64,000 nt of DNA from Nitrospinaceae bacterium UBA7883. GTDB taxonomy: Bacteria; Nitrospinota_A; UBA7883. The stretch spans positions 62,001 through 126,000 of the forward strand of contig DLRR01000019.1 in NCBI GenBank assembly GCA_002500605.1. Direction: 5' to 3'. Shown here piece after piece: positions 52,945 through 62,117 of the stretch. Numbering within the stretch: position 1 is the first letter of the stretch; each line of letters starts with the position of its first letter. The notes beneath the pieces were generated by a model, which saw nothing but the letters and a program-made list of their open reading frames with translations, was not told where the DNA came from and searched no databases. A program made the translations under genes and the position numbers.

Positions 52945-54219
52945 TCACTGCCTGATATGGCCATCGCCAAACACGATAAATTTGTGCGAGGTTAGTTCCT
53001 CAAGGCCCATAGGCCCTCTGGCATGTAATTTCTGTGTGGATATACCTATTTCTGCACCTAGTCCGAATTGTCCGCCATCGTTAAAACGGGTTGAAGTATT
53101 TACCATCACAGCTGATGAATCGACTCTAGCCACAAACTTTTGGGCTGGGCGGAACCCACTGGTGACAATAGCTTCGGTATGACCTGAACCGTGGGTAGAA
53201 ATGTGGTCCATGGCATTTTCGATGGACTCAACAACTTTTATTGAAAGAACTAGGTCAAGGTACTCTTCTTCCCAATCTTGCTCATGTGCTGCTTTTATAT
53301 TATTTAAAATTGACAAAGTTCTCTGGCATCCACGAAGTTCTACCCCACCTCCCTCAAGGGCTGCTGCTACCTTAGGAAGAAAGCTGCTAGCTATGTCCTC
53401 GTGTACAAGCAAAGTTTCCATGGCATTGCACACTCCAGGGCGTTGAATTTTTGCGTTCACAGCTATTCTAGTTGCCATGTTGATATCCGCATCGGAATGT
53501 ACATACACATGGCATACTCCCTTATCGTGCTTAATTACTGGTATGGTTGAATTCTCTATAACAAAACGGATGAGTTCATAACCACCACGAGGGATAACCA
53601 AGTCAATATATCTATCCATAGACAAAAGATCGCTCACAACCGTTCTATCTGTTACTGGAATGATCTGAATTGTATTTTCTGGAATTCCAGCTTCAGATGC
53701 AGAATCCATAAGCATTGAGGAAATCAGCTTATTGCTGTGTATTGCTTCGGAACCACCACGCAATATTACCGCATTACCAGATTTAAGGCATAGTGCTGAA
53801 GTGTCAGCCGTAACGTTTGGGCGCGACTCATAAATTATGCCAATAACCCCAAGGGGCATCCGCATTCTTCCCACACGGATTCCATTTGGTCTGGTTTTCA
53901 TAGATGTTACTTCACCTACTGGGTCCGGTAAATCAGCTATTCGAAGTAATCCTGTGGCTATGTCGCTAATACGCTTTTCGTCTAGTTTAAGTCTGTCCAG
54001 CATAGCAAGTGACAACCCGTTTTTTTTGCCCTCACTCAAATCTAGACCATTCGCCTGAAAGATTTTATTTTGTCCTACTACAAGGGCATCAGCCATTTTA
54101 TGTAACGCCCTGTTTTTTGTCTCAGTGTCAATGGTCACCATAGCGCGAGATGCTTCCAGTGCTGCCTTACATATACCTTCTATGTCAACCGGAATTGTTT
54201 TTTTTGCTGTTTGATTCAT
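52945..54219 (-). CDS. proA: Gamma-glutamyl phosphate reductase
   Basis: 424 residues. Aldehyde-dehydrogenase fold; 'IGIIYESRPNVTADTSALCLKSGNAVILRGGSEA' binds NADPH, 'RPGVCNAMETLLVH' holds the catalytic Cys, and 'GLGAEIGISTQKLHARGPMGLEELTS' is the C-terminal signature. Second step of proline synthesis. Separated from proB by 104 bases that contain an inverted repeat. Confidence 0.97.
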   Translation of the reverse strand: MNQTAKKTIPVDIEGICKAALEASRAMVTIDTETKNRALHKMADALVVGQNKIFQANGLDLSEGKKNGLSLAMLDRLKLDEKRISDIATGLLRIADLPDPVGEVTSMKTRPNGIRVGRMRMPLGVIGIIYESRPNVTADTSALCLKSGNAVILRGGSEAIHSNKLISSMLMDSASEAGIPENTIQIIPVTDRTVVSDLLSMDRYIDLVIPRGGYELIRFVIENSTIPVIKHDKGVCHVYVHSDADINMATRIAVNAKIQRPGVCNAMETLLVHEDIASSFLPKVAAALEGGGVELRGCQRTLSILNNIKAAHEQDWEEEYLDLVLSIKVVESIENAMDHISTHGSGHTEAIVTSGFRPAQKFVARVDSSAVMVNTSTRFNDGGQFGLGAEIGISTQKLHARGPMGLEELTSHKFIVFGDGHIRQ

Positions 54220-54273
54220 TTATCTCTTTGTCAATAGCTGCATAATTATTTGTAGCATGATTTGATGTGGTTA

Positions 54274-54295
54274 ACTAGGGGAAAGGTGACCTAGT
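54274..54295. repeat. Inverted repeat between proB and proA
   Basis: ACTAGG (54274-54279) and CCTAGT (54290-54295), 10-base loop. On the minus strand it is preceded, not followed, by T, so it is not an intrinsic terminator for proB. The proB-proA gap (104 bases) is unusually long for this pair; the repeat may be a leader element for proA. Confidence 0.35.
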
Positions 54296-54323
54296 AAAAA
54301 GGCAAATGGATATCAAAGGTTAG

Positions 54324-55493
54324 TTAGTCTTTTGATGGATCACTTTTTTGGAAAAAAACTATGTCATTGCGGTGCATTACTTCATCATAAAACTTATAGC
54401 CTAGAATGTTTTCAATCTCCGTCGATTTGTGTCCTTTGATCTGTTGAGCTTCAAACGAGTGGTAGTTACAGAGTCCTTTGGCAAAAATACCGACTTCCTT
54501 GTTGCATATTTCAACCGCCTCACCAGACTCAAACTCACCTTCAATTAGTGTTATACCTGAAGCCAAGAGGCTTTTCCCTTTTTTTAATAGAGCTTCACAG
54601 GCACCATCATCAACATGAATGATTCCACTTGTTTTGAGGGAGAATTCTATCCAGTGCAATTTGCTGCTTATGCGATCATCGTGGGGAAAGAAGAAAGTTC
54701 CAATTGGTTTTCCTTTAATCGCATCAACAAGACTTCCTTTTTTTGTACCATGCAAGATAATGGTTGATACTCCGAACCGAGCCGCTTCTGAAGCTGCATT
54801 TACTTTCGATACCATCCCGCCTAGCCCCGTCTTAGTGGAGGAGTCTTTTGCCATTGCTAGAATGGAACTGTTTACATCATCAACATACGCAACTTTTTTT
54901 GCCATAGTGTCCAACCTTGGGTCAGAAGTGTATAGGCCATCCACATCTGATAGGATGGTAAGGAGATCTGCCTCCACCAGGTTTGTGATACGGGCAGAAA
55001 GGGTGTCGTTATCACCAAACTTTATTTCGTGTACCGCTACAGTGTCGTTTTCATTGATCACTGGTATCACATTGAAATCGAATAAAGTATTGATTGTGTT
55101 TCTAGAGTTTAAAAACCTTCGACGGTTTGCAAGGTCGTCATGAGTTAACAGGATTTGGCCAACCCTCAGCCCTTCCGTATTTAGGGCCTGCCCCCACAAT
55201 GAAATCAAGCTTCCCTGTCCTAGCGATGCTGCGGCCTGTTTAACAGGTATCGATAAACCATGGCGAGGAACTTGTAATACTCGTGAGCCAATGGCCACGG
55301 ACCCTGAGCTTACTATGGCCACTTGCTTACCCATTTTGGATAGCGTTGAGACTTGACTCGCTATTTGGGACACAACTTCCTTATTGACACCTTGGTGATT
55401 TTCTTCTGTAAGCACTCCGCTGCCCACTTTAACCACAATCCGGTTAACGGACGAAAGTAATTCGTTGCGGCGCGTCAGATTATTATCAATCAT
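54324..55493 (-). CDS. proB: Glutamate 5-kinase
   Basis: 389 residues: amino-acid kinase domain ('VVKVGSGVLT', 'IVSSGSVAIG', 'INENDTVAV', 'GDNDTLSARIT', 'DVDGLYTSDPR', 'GTGGMVSK'-like 'GLGGMVSKV') plus a C-terminal PUA domain from about residue 290. First step of proline synthesis, normally feedback-inhibited by proline. Its ATG overlaps the trpD stop by four bases, so proline and tryptophan genes are in one transcript. Confidence 0.96.
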   Translation of the reverse strand: MIDNNLTRRNELLSSVNRIVVKVGSGVLTEENHQGVNKEVVSQIASQVSTLSKMGKQVAIVSSGSVAIGSRVLQVPRHGLSIPVKQAAASLGQGSLISLWGQALNTEGLRVGQILLTHDDLANRRRFLNSRNTINTLFDFNVIPVINENDTVAVHEIKFGDNDTLSARITNLVEADLLTILSDVDGLYTSDPRLDTMAKKVAYVDDVNSSILAMAKDSSTKTGLGGMVSKVNAASEAARFGVSTIILHGTKKGSLVDAIKGKPIGTFFFPHDDRISSKLHWIEFSLKTSGIIHVDDGACEALLKKGKSLLASGITLIEGEFESGEAVEICNKEVGIFAKGLCNYHSFEAQQIKGHKSTEIENILGYKFYDEVMHRNDIVFFQKSDPSKD

Positions 55494-56500
55494 TTATTGG
55501 TAAGCTCGATTAATTTAATAAGCTTATCTTTAGCTGCACCAGAGTCTATGGATTCTTTTGCTTTTTCAATTCCATCTTGTATTGTGTCTAGCTCTTTACC
55601 AACATAAATTGCGGCTCCCGCATTTAACAAAGTAATATCTCGTCTGGCACCTTTTTCGCCATCTAAAACCGATCGTGTAATTGCCGCATTGGCTTTAGAG
55701 TCCAACCCTTTAATCTCATTTATGTCGTAAGTTGGAATTCCAAATTGCTCCGGATTCAATTCGAATGTTTTAACAGTTCCTTTCTCGCACAAAGAAACAT
55801 GGGTCGATCCTGTCACCGTGATCTCGTCAAGTCCATCATTTCCATGAACAACCATCACGCGCCTTGACCCAAGCTTGCAAAGCACATTAGCCAATTGCTC
55901 AGTTAGTGATTTATCGTACACTCCAATTATCTGTGTTTGGACTCCTGCTGGATTGGTAAGGGGCCCCAGTATGTTAAAAATAGTCCTTATCCCAACTTCC
56001 CTTCGAGGCCCAATAGCGTGTTTCATTGCACTGTGCATCAGAGGGGCAAACAAAAATCCGACACCCGCCTCTTGCAAACACATCTCGACTGTATCAATTT
56101 TTACATCAATGTTAACGCCGAGTGCCCTTAGTACATCGGCTGACCCACAGGCACTGGAAACCGCCTTGTTTCCATGCTTAGCAACTGTTAGGCCAGCCCC
56201 TGATGCTACAAAAGCAGCAGTAGTTGAAATGTTGAAAGTATTTGTTCCATCACCACCAGTTCCACAAGTGTCCACCACTTGGCCTTTCCCAGGGTTTACA
56301 GATAACGCCTTTGTTCTCATAACTTTAGCAGCTCCAGTGATCTCGTCCACAGTTTCACCTTTAATTCTAAGGGCTGTAAGAAAGGAGCCTATTTGTGCCT
56401 CTGATGCCTTCCCTGTCATAATAATGTCCATGGCATAAATCATTTCACTTTCTGTAAGATCTTGCCGATCGACAAGCTTTGAAATGACCTGTTTGATCAT
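55490..56500 (-). CDS. trpD: Anthranilate phosphoribosyltransferase
   Basis: 336 residues. 'DTCGTGGDGTNTFNISTTAAFVASGAG' binds PRPP, 'VAKHGNKAVSSACGSADVLRALG' follows, and 'GVGFLFAPLMHSAMKH' and 'RTIFNILGPLTNPA' bind anthranilate. Second step of tryptophan synthesis. It follows trpG by 16 bases and overlaps proB. trpE, trpC and trpBA are not in the window. Confidence 0.96.
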   Translation of the reverse strand: MIKQVISKLVDRQDLTESEMIYAMDIIMTGKASEAQIGSFLTALRIKGETVDEITGAAKVMRTKALSVNPGKGQVVDTCGTGGDGTNTFNISTTAAFVASGAGLTVAKHGNKAVSSACGSADVLRALGVNIDVKIDTVEMCLQEAGVGFLFAPLMHSAMKHAIGPRREVGIRTIFNILGPLTNPAGVQTQIIGVYDKSLTEQLANVLCKLGSRRVMVVHGNDGLDEITVTGSTHVSLCEKGTVKTFELNPEQFGIPTYDINEIKGLDSKANAAITRSVLDGEKGARRDITLLNAGAAIYVGKELDTIQDGIEKAKESIDSGAAKDKLIKLIELTNK

Positions 56501-56516
56501 ATTTTTTTGCCCCCCT

Positions 56517-57080
56517 TTAAAACGTTAAAAAATTTTTTAGCAAATCTTTTCCATTCTGGCAGATTATGGATTCTGGATGGAACTGTACTCCTTCTGTCGG
56601 AGCACTCTTATGGCGTATCCCCATTATTTCCCCTTCAGGGGTTCTTGACGTTATTTCTAATGCTTTAGGTAGAGAGTCCTCTTCTACAATTAGCGAGTGA
56701 TATCTGGTTGCATCAAAAGGGCTTTTAATTCCTTTGTAAACACCTTCCCCATCATGCAAAATGGGACTGGTTTTACCATGCATCAGAAGCCTAGCTTTTA
56801 CTATAGTTGCACCTAAAGCTGCCGCTATTGATTGATGCCCAAGGCATACTCCAAGTATCGGTATTTTGCCGTTGAAAGCACGAACAAGACCCATTGAAAT
56901 TCCAGCTTCGCTGGGTGTTTTAGGGCCCGGCGAGATTACAATATGTTCTGGGTCTAGCCTTTTAACCTCTCCTATGCTGATCTGGTCATTTCGGTAAACC
57001 TTTACGTCCTGTCCAAGCTCAATCAGGTATTGTGCTAGGTTATAGGTAAACGAATCATAATTATCGAGCAGTAATAACAT
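56517..57080 (-). CDS. trpG: Anthranilate/aminodeoxychorismate synthase glutaminase subunit
   Basis: 187 residues, class I glutamine amidotransferase. 'LLLDNYDSFTYNLAQYL' opens it, 'GVCLGHQSIA' carries the catalytic Cys, 'FHPESI' the catalytic His-Glu, and 'SPGPKTPSEAG' is typical. TrpG and PabA are hard to separate; the adjacent trpD favours tryptophan, though one subunit may serve both TrpE and PabB. Confidence 0.92.
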   Translation of the reverse strand: MLLLLDNYDSFTYNLAQYLIELGQDVKVYRNDQISIGEVKRLDPEHIVISPGPKTPSEAGISMGLVRAFNGKIPILGVCLGHQSIAAALGATIVKARLLMHGKTSPILHDGEGVYKGIKSPFDATRYHSLIVEEDSLPKALEITSRTPEGEIMGIRHKSAPTEGVQFHPESIICQNGKDLLKNFLTF

Positions 57081-57207
57081 TTGTAATGTCCAGTTTATTG
57101 ACTAACCAGTATATCCCCAAAAGGATTTGATTATAAATACTACCTATCAGAAAATGAAGCTTTAATGGACCATCTGAGTTTTTTCACTTAAACAATGATT
57201 TTGAGAT

Positions 57208-58032
57208 ATGACATTAAAGCTCTTTCTTATAGGCATACTGATAGCTTTTTTAATAGCGACAGCATTACTGTTGATCGTGAAAATAATGGAGCCGCGACTT
57301 TTATTTTATCCTTCAAAAGACCTTGCCAGTACTCCTTTATCACTCGGCTTGGAATTTCGTGATGTAATTATAGAATCAAAAGGTTTTAATATTCACGGCT
57401 GGTTTTTGCCAGAACAGGGTAGCGACGTATACCTCATCTTTTACCATGGCAACGCCGGTAATGTGTCTAACAATCTAGAATTTGCAAGAATGGTTCAGGT
57501 TTATAAAGTAAATCTCCTCATGATTGACTATAGGGGCTACGGTCGAAGTGATGGGTTCCCGACAATAGATGGGGTAGAGGAAGATGCAATTGCTACTATG
57601 GCGTGGCTAATTAACAATTTCAAGGTTGACCCCACAAAAATTATTTTGTGGGGTAGATCTTTGGGTGTTGCTATGGCTATGGCTACAGCGGAGAGATATG
57701 CTAATATCGGTGGAGTAATACTAGAATCTGGCTTTGTTTCTTTTCGTAGAATAGCTCGTTACTATTATCCTATAATCCCTGCTTGCTTTATTAGCAATGC
57801 ACTTGATAGTGGGGCCCGAATGGCCAGTCTGGCTTCTCCAAAACTTATCATTCATGGAACGCATGACACTACGATACCTTTTGCTCATGCCAGGGAACTT
57901 TTTGCTTTAGCCCAAGACCCAAAGCAGTTTATGTCTGTAAAGTTCGGTGGCCATAATGATGTCGCCCATGTGGGTGGGCAGGGGTATATTCGTATAATCG
58001 GCAAATGGATTGAGGATTTAAAGTCAAAATAA
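57208..58032 (+). CDS. Membrane-anchored alpha/beta hydrolase (BEM46/ABHD13-like)
   Basis: 274 residues. An N-terminal hydrophobic segment (4-26) anchors the protein. The hydrolase fold shows 'FYHGNAGN' (oxyanion region), 'DYRGYGRSDG', nucleophile elbow 'WGRSLGVAMA' with the Ser, 'IIHGTHDTTIPF' with the Asp and 'FGGHND' with the His. This pattern is typical of the BEM46-like peptidase-S9/serine-hydrolase group of unknown substrate. Divergent from trpG, 127 bases apart. Confidence 0.88.
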   Translation: MTLKLFLIGILIAFLIATALLLIVKIMEPRLLFYPSKDLASTPLSLGLEFRDVIIESKGFNIHGWFLPEQGSDVYLIFYHGNAGNVSNNLEFARMVQVYKVNLLMIDYRGYGRSDGFPTIDGVEEDAIATMAWLINNFKVDPTKIILWGRSLGVAMAMATAERYANIGGVILESGFVSFRRIARYYYPIIPACFISNALDSGARMASLASPKLIIHGTHDTTIPFAHARELFALAQDPKQFMSVKFGGHNDVAHVGGQGYIRIIGKWIEDLKSK

Positions 58033-58170
58033 ACTTTGTGAGGAAACTGACTAAAAATATTTGATTCATTTTTTGGTGTAAATTATGCGAAGCGGTTTTA
58101 AATTTGATCAAAGGTAGTTATCAGGTAATATCAAACCCCAAAGTTAATGTGAGCTGAAAATAAACCTAAT

Positions 58171-59136
58171 ATGGTAAATAGTTTACTTGAAGTTCAAGAT
58201 CTTAGAAAACATTTCCCAGTGAGGGCGGGTGTTTTCTCTCGTGTTATGGGTCATATCAGGGCTGTGAATGATGTGACATTTTCAATAGAACCCGGAGAAG
58301 TGTTTGGTCTAGTAGGTGAGTCTGGTTGCGGAAAGACCACCACTGGTAAAATGGTTTTACGATTGATAAAACCAACCAGTGGTAAGGTCATATTCGAAGG
58401 AATCGATATAATGTCTATTTCTGGCGAAGACATGCGCAGGCTTAGACGAAAGATGCAAATAATTTTTCAAGATCCCTATGCATCACTCAACCCACGAATG
58501 ACAGTCGGATCCATAGTATCAGAACCATTCCACATACATAAAATTGGAAATCCCCATGAGCGACTTGGGATGTCTGTTGAGCTGTTAGCGAAAGTGGGTA
58601 TTGGTTCAGATAGCCTTAATCGTTATCCCCATGAGTTTTCCGGTGGGCAGAGGCAACGAATTGGTATTGCCCGAGCGATAGCATTAAAGCCAAAACTAAT
58701 TGTATGTGATGAGCCGTTATCGGCCTTGGATGTTTCCATTCAGGCCCAGGTTACAAACCTTCTCATGGATCTAAGAGCAGAGCAAAACATGGCTTATTTA
58801 TTTATTTCTCATGACCTTTCAGTCGTAGAACACATGTGCGACCGAGTGGCTGTAATGTACTTGGGCAAAATCGTAGAAGAGGGGTCATCTTATGATGTTT
58901 ATTCTAACCCTATACACCCGTATACCGAGGCGCTTCTTTCAGCCACACCACAGGCAGACCCTAAATCTACACAAAACCGTATTCTACTAAAGGGTGATGT
59001 GCCTAGCCCTATGAATCCACCGGATGGGTGTGTTTTTCATACTAGATGTCCCATAGCAACTTTTGACTGCAAAAAAATAACTCCACAACTGGAAGCAAGA
59101 GAACCAGGGCACAGAGTGGCTTGTATCGTCAAATGA
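58171..59136 (+). CDS. OppF/DppF-type oligopeptide ABC ATPase
   Basis: 321 residues. Walker A 'GESGCGKTT', 'IIFQDPYASLNPRMTV' , signature 'FSGGQRQR', Walker B 'LIVCDEPLSALDVSIQAQ' and H-loop 'ISHDLSVV' are intact. The C-terminal oligopeptide_HPY region with 'HPYTEALLSA', 'GDVPSP' and the Cys pattern 'FHTRCPIATFDC' (Fe-S-type in Opp/Dpp ATPases) follows. Peptide and nickel importers use paired ATPases; the second ATPase, permeases and binding protein are absent here. Its stop overlaps the start of the LarA-family gene. Confidence 0.93.
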   Translation: MVNSLLEVQDLRKHFPVRAGVFSRVMGHIRAVNDVTFSIEPGEVFGLVGESGCGKTTTGKMVLRLIKPTSGKVIFEGIDIMSISGEDMRRLRRKMQIIFQDPYASLNPRMTVGSIVSEPFHIHKIGNPHERLGMSVELLAKVGIGSDSLNRYPHEFSGGQRQRIGIARAIALKPKLIVCDEPLSALDVSIQAQVTNLLMDLRAEQNMAYLFISHDLSVVEHMCDRVAVMYLGKIVEEGSSYDVYSNPIHPYTEALLSATPQADPKSTQNRILLKGDVPSPMNPPDGCVFHTRCPIATFDCKKITPQLEAREPGHRVACIVK

Positions 59137-60434
59137 ATTTGACGACAGAACTTCGATATGGTGATGTTGGATTGAGCCTGACCCACCCTGGACCACCTTC
59201 GTGCCAGGTACTCAGCGCAGCCAGCATGCCGAAACAGCAACTTGACCGTGAAAAAGTAGAAGTTGCTTTGGCCAATCCCGTGGGTTGTAAGCCGTTTGAT
59301 CAAGTGTTTAAGCCTGGTGAAAAATTGACAATAATTGTTCCAGATGTCACTAGATACTCAGGAATGGAGATTTTTCTCCTACCAGTTATTGATCGACTCA
59401 ATACGATAGGTGTGCCAGATAACAACATTACTATTATTTTTGCGACAGGAATTCACAGAGGTCACTCAGAAAAGGAACGGGTGGCACTTGTGGGTCCTGA
59501 TGTGGCTAGAAGAATACTACTTGTTGATCACGACTCACATAATAGCGAGATGGAAAGTATTTATGTGCCTGAAATTGACAGTAAAGTCATGTTAAACAGG
59601 AAAGTCTTACAGTGCGATAAACTTATTATCACTGGAGTGATAAGCTATCATTACTTGGCAGGATTTGGCGGCGGAAGAAAAGCCATAATGCCCGGAGTTT
59701 CATCATTTGACGACGCATTAAAGTTTCATTTTTATTCATTAAACAAATTTGGAAGTGGAAGGCATCCTAATGCTAAAGCAGGGAACATCGATGGTAATCA
59801 AATGCATTGGTACGCAAATTCGGTTATGCGAGCAGTAAATCCTGCGTTTGCCATAAACACAGTACAGGATGCACATGGCAATATTGTTGAAATCTTCGCT
59901 GGCGAAACCGCATCAGTTTTTGACCTGGGAAGACGATCCGTAGTGAAGCTATCAGGGGTTATGATAGACTCGCTTGCGGATGTGGTTGTAGCTTCCTGTG
60001 GTGGGTATCCAAATGATATAAATATGGTGCAAGTCCACAAAACGTTAGAGCATGTGACTAGTGCCCTCAAAACTGGTGGTAAATTGTTTTTACTTGCTGC
60101 TTGTCCAGACAAATTTGGATCTGAATATTTCCGAAAATGGTTCGACTATGGTTCGCCAGACCAGATAGAGGATGAATTGAGGCGAAATTTCCATATAAAC
60201 GGGCAAACTGCGTATTCAGTGGCTTTAAAGGCGCAAAAGTTTTGTATCACAATGCTGTGTGATGGAATTGCCAGTGAGGACATTCTTGCGATGGGTATTA
60301 CCTCGGCGGAGTCGAAGGAAAGCTTTTTATCTGAGGTTGATTCGGCACTACGAGCCGCAAAAATATCATATGTGATTGCCCAAGGTGGGTCTTTACTTCC
60401 TATACGACGAAGACCACTTTTAAAACCTAACTAA
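59133..60434 (+). CDS. LarA-family protein (nickel-pincer lactate racemase homologue)
   Basis: 433 residues from the coupled ATG. 'VPDVTRY' gives Asp71 and Arg74, His108 lies in 'TGIHRGH', His173 and cofactor-binding Lys183 in 'SYHYLAGFGGGRKAIMPG', and His199 in 'LKFHFYS'. These positions match those recalled for Lactiplantibacillus LarA (D72, R75, H108, H174, K184, H200) almost residue for residue. LarA uses a nickel pincer nucleotide to racemise lactate; many homologues act on other 2-hydroxy acids. ATG 59133 overlaps the ATPase stop (ATGA); the longer frame is unneeded. larB, larC and larE are not in the window. Confidence 0.9.
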   Translation: MNLTTELRYGDVGLSLTHPGPPSCQVLSAASMPKQQLDREKVEVALANPVGCKPFDQVFKPGEKLTIIVPDVTRYSGMEIFLLPVIDRLNTIGVPDNNITIIFATGIHRGHSEKERVALVGPDVARRILLVDHDSHNSEMESIYVPEIDSKVMLNRKVLQCDKLIITGVISYHYLAGFGGGRKAIMPGVSSFDDALKFHFYSLNKFGSGRHPNAKAGNIDGNQMHWYANSVMRAVNPAFAINTVQDAHGNIVEIFAGETASVFDLGRRSVVKLSGVMIDSLADVVVASCGGYPNDINMVQVHKTLEHVTSALKTGGKLFLLAACPDKFGSEYFRKWFDYGSPDQIEDELRRNFHINGQTAYSVALKAQKFCITMLCDGIASEDILAMGITSAESKESFLSEVDSALRAAKISYVIAQGGSLLPIRRRPLLKPN

Positions 60435-60452
60435 TTTGGTATAACGTTGAAC

Positions 60453-61889
60453 ATGAAGATAAAAATGTTTGTTATCGCGATACTACTTGCTTTGCAGACA
60501 GCGCTACCATCAGAGGCACAGAGAGATTTATCACGCGCCATAAACCAGGCTCTATTATCAGAATGTGTTAGCAAGGAAAGCACCTCAGTGCGGGTTGTCG
60601 ATGTGCACTCTGGAAGGGTATTATATGACCGTAAGGGGAAAAAGTTGCTGATACCAGCGTCGGTCCAAAAAGTTATTATTACAGCAGCAGCCCTCCAAAG
60701 GATGGGGGCAAATTACAGGTTTAAAACAACTTTCTACCGAACTGGTCCTGTAGAAAAAGGCGTAATAAAGGGTGATCTAATTATTCGTGGTGGTGGTGAT
60801 CCTAAACTGGTGGTTGAAAAAGTATGGCTTATAAGTCAACATCTTAACCATCTGGGAATCAGCAAGATTGATGGGGACTTAGTGGTGGATAACACTTTCT
60901 TTGATACCCATAAAATAGTTCCATCATGGAATGGCAGGAACTCACAAAGGCCACATGACGCGCGTCTGGGAGCTTTATCAGTAAATTTCAATACAATTGC
61001 AGTTATTGTTAGCCCGGGTGAAAAGCCAGGGGACAAACTTAATGCTGCAATACTGCCAAAAACAGACTATGTAAGGCTGGTTAACAACGGAGTAACAATT
61101 GGACGTAAAAAACATGCAATTAAAGCGTGGCACTCGTATAAAAATGGCAAGGTGATGGTGACCGTATCAGGAAAAATGGGGACAGGGATAAAGAGTAAAA
61201 CAATTTACCTGAGCGTAGAGGACCCAGGAAGATATGCTGGGGAGGTCTTTAAATCCTATCTTGCAAAAGCAGGGGTTACAGTGATAGGTAGAGTAGCTAT
61301 GGGACACACACCTCGCCATGCTGCTTTATTGATGGTACATGAATCTGAGCCTTTGGCAGTTATCCTGCGTTATCTCAACAAATACTCAAATAATTTCATT
61401 GCAGAGCAAATAGCCAAAAGCATGGCTGCCGAATCTAGTCAATCACCTGGAAGCCATGCTAAAGCCTTGCAGATACTAAGGAGTTTTCTTAACAACCTTG
61501 GTGTTGATATGGGGGAGGTAAAACTTGCCGATGCATCTGGATTATCGAGGAAAAATAGAATGACAGCTGCTCTAACTACAGATTTTCTTGCTAAGGTTTA
61601 TAAAAGGTTTGATATTGGGCCAGATTTTGTAGCGACTTTAGGGATCATGGGGGTTGACGGCTCAGTAAGGGACCGGATGAAAGGGGCTTACTCCAAGGTT
61701 TTGTCGAGAGTGAAGACTGGGTCGCTTTCAAAAGTTAGTACATTGGCTGGATACGTGTCTGGAGCAAAAGGGGGACTATACTCGTTTGCCATTTTCTTGA
61801 ACAACGTTAACTGCGGTTACAAAGCGGCTGATCAAATCGAGGATACTATTGTTACCAATATTTATAAATATGCTTCGATAGAAAAGTGA
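60453..61889 (+). CDS. dacB: D-alanyl-D-alanine carboxypeptidase/endopeptidase, PBP4 (DacB) family
   Basis: 478 residues. Signal peptide (hydrophobic run to 'PSEAQ'), then motifs 'PASVQK' (SxxK, Ser70/Lys73 by this start), 'SNNF' (SxN), and 'VKTGSL' (KTG). 'ADASGLSRKNRMTA' and 'VDGSVRDRM' are PBP4-specific. Trims or cleaves peptidoglycan peptides in the periplasm. ATG 60453 chosen over a TTG two codons upstream. It is 18 bases after the LarA-family gene. Confidence 0.95.
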   Translation: MKIKMFVIAILLALQTALPSEAQRDLSRAINQALLSECVSKESTSVRVVDVHSGRVLYDRKGKKLLIPASVQKVIITAAALQRMGANYRFKTTFYRTGPVEKGVIKGDLIIRGGGDPKLVVEKVWLISQHLNHLGISKIDGDLVVDNTFFDTHKIVPSWNGRNSQRPHDARLGALSVNFNTIAVIVSPGEKPGDKLNAAILPKTDYVRLVNNGVTIGRKKHAIKAWHSYKNGKVMVTVSGKMGTGIKSKTIYLSVEDPGRYAGEVFKSYLAKAGVTVIGRVAMGHTPRHAALLMVHESEPLAVILRYLNKYSNNFIAEQIAKSMAAESSQSPGSHAKALQILRSFLNNLGVDMGEVKLADASGLSRKNRMTAALTTDFLAKVYKRFDIGPDFVATLGIMGVDGSVRDRMKGAYSKVLSRVKTGSLSKVSTLAGYVSGAKGGLYSFAIFLNNVNCGYKAADQIEDTIVTNIYKYASIEK

Positions 61890-62117
61890 GGGTACTTCAG
61901 ATTCGGGAGGTCTTTGTTTCATAGGTGAAAAATGCAAGTTTTAGTTAGTCATCTAGAAAAGTAGTTAATGGAGTTACCATGATGGAACTCAATTTAGATT
62001 GGTGAATACTTGGTTTTTAAAGGTTGGCAAGACGTTAAGCATTAGATATTTAATTCTAATAAGATAGGGAAATTTCTTGATTAGGCTATCAAACGAATGT
62101 AACATGACCAAAATGCC
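61890..62117. other. Intergenic region before the outer-membrane protein genes
   Basis: 228 bases, AT-rich. Contains only minute open frames (for example an 8-residue one after GGAG near 61980) and a 6-bp AT inverted repeat at 62041-62060. No RNA gene or terminator recognised; a promoter for the following gene is expected but I could not place one. Confidence 0.35.

Noticed and set aside
62020..62040. Sigma-54-like GG...GC element before the barrel genes
   Set aside because: The spacing between GG and GC is 11 bases instead of the required 10, and the flanking consensus is poor.
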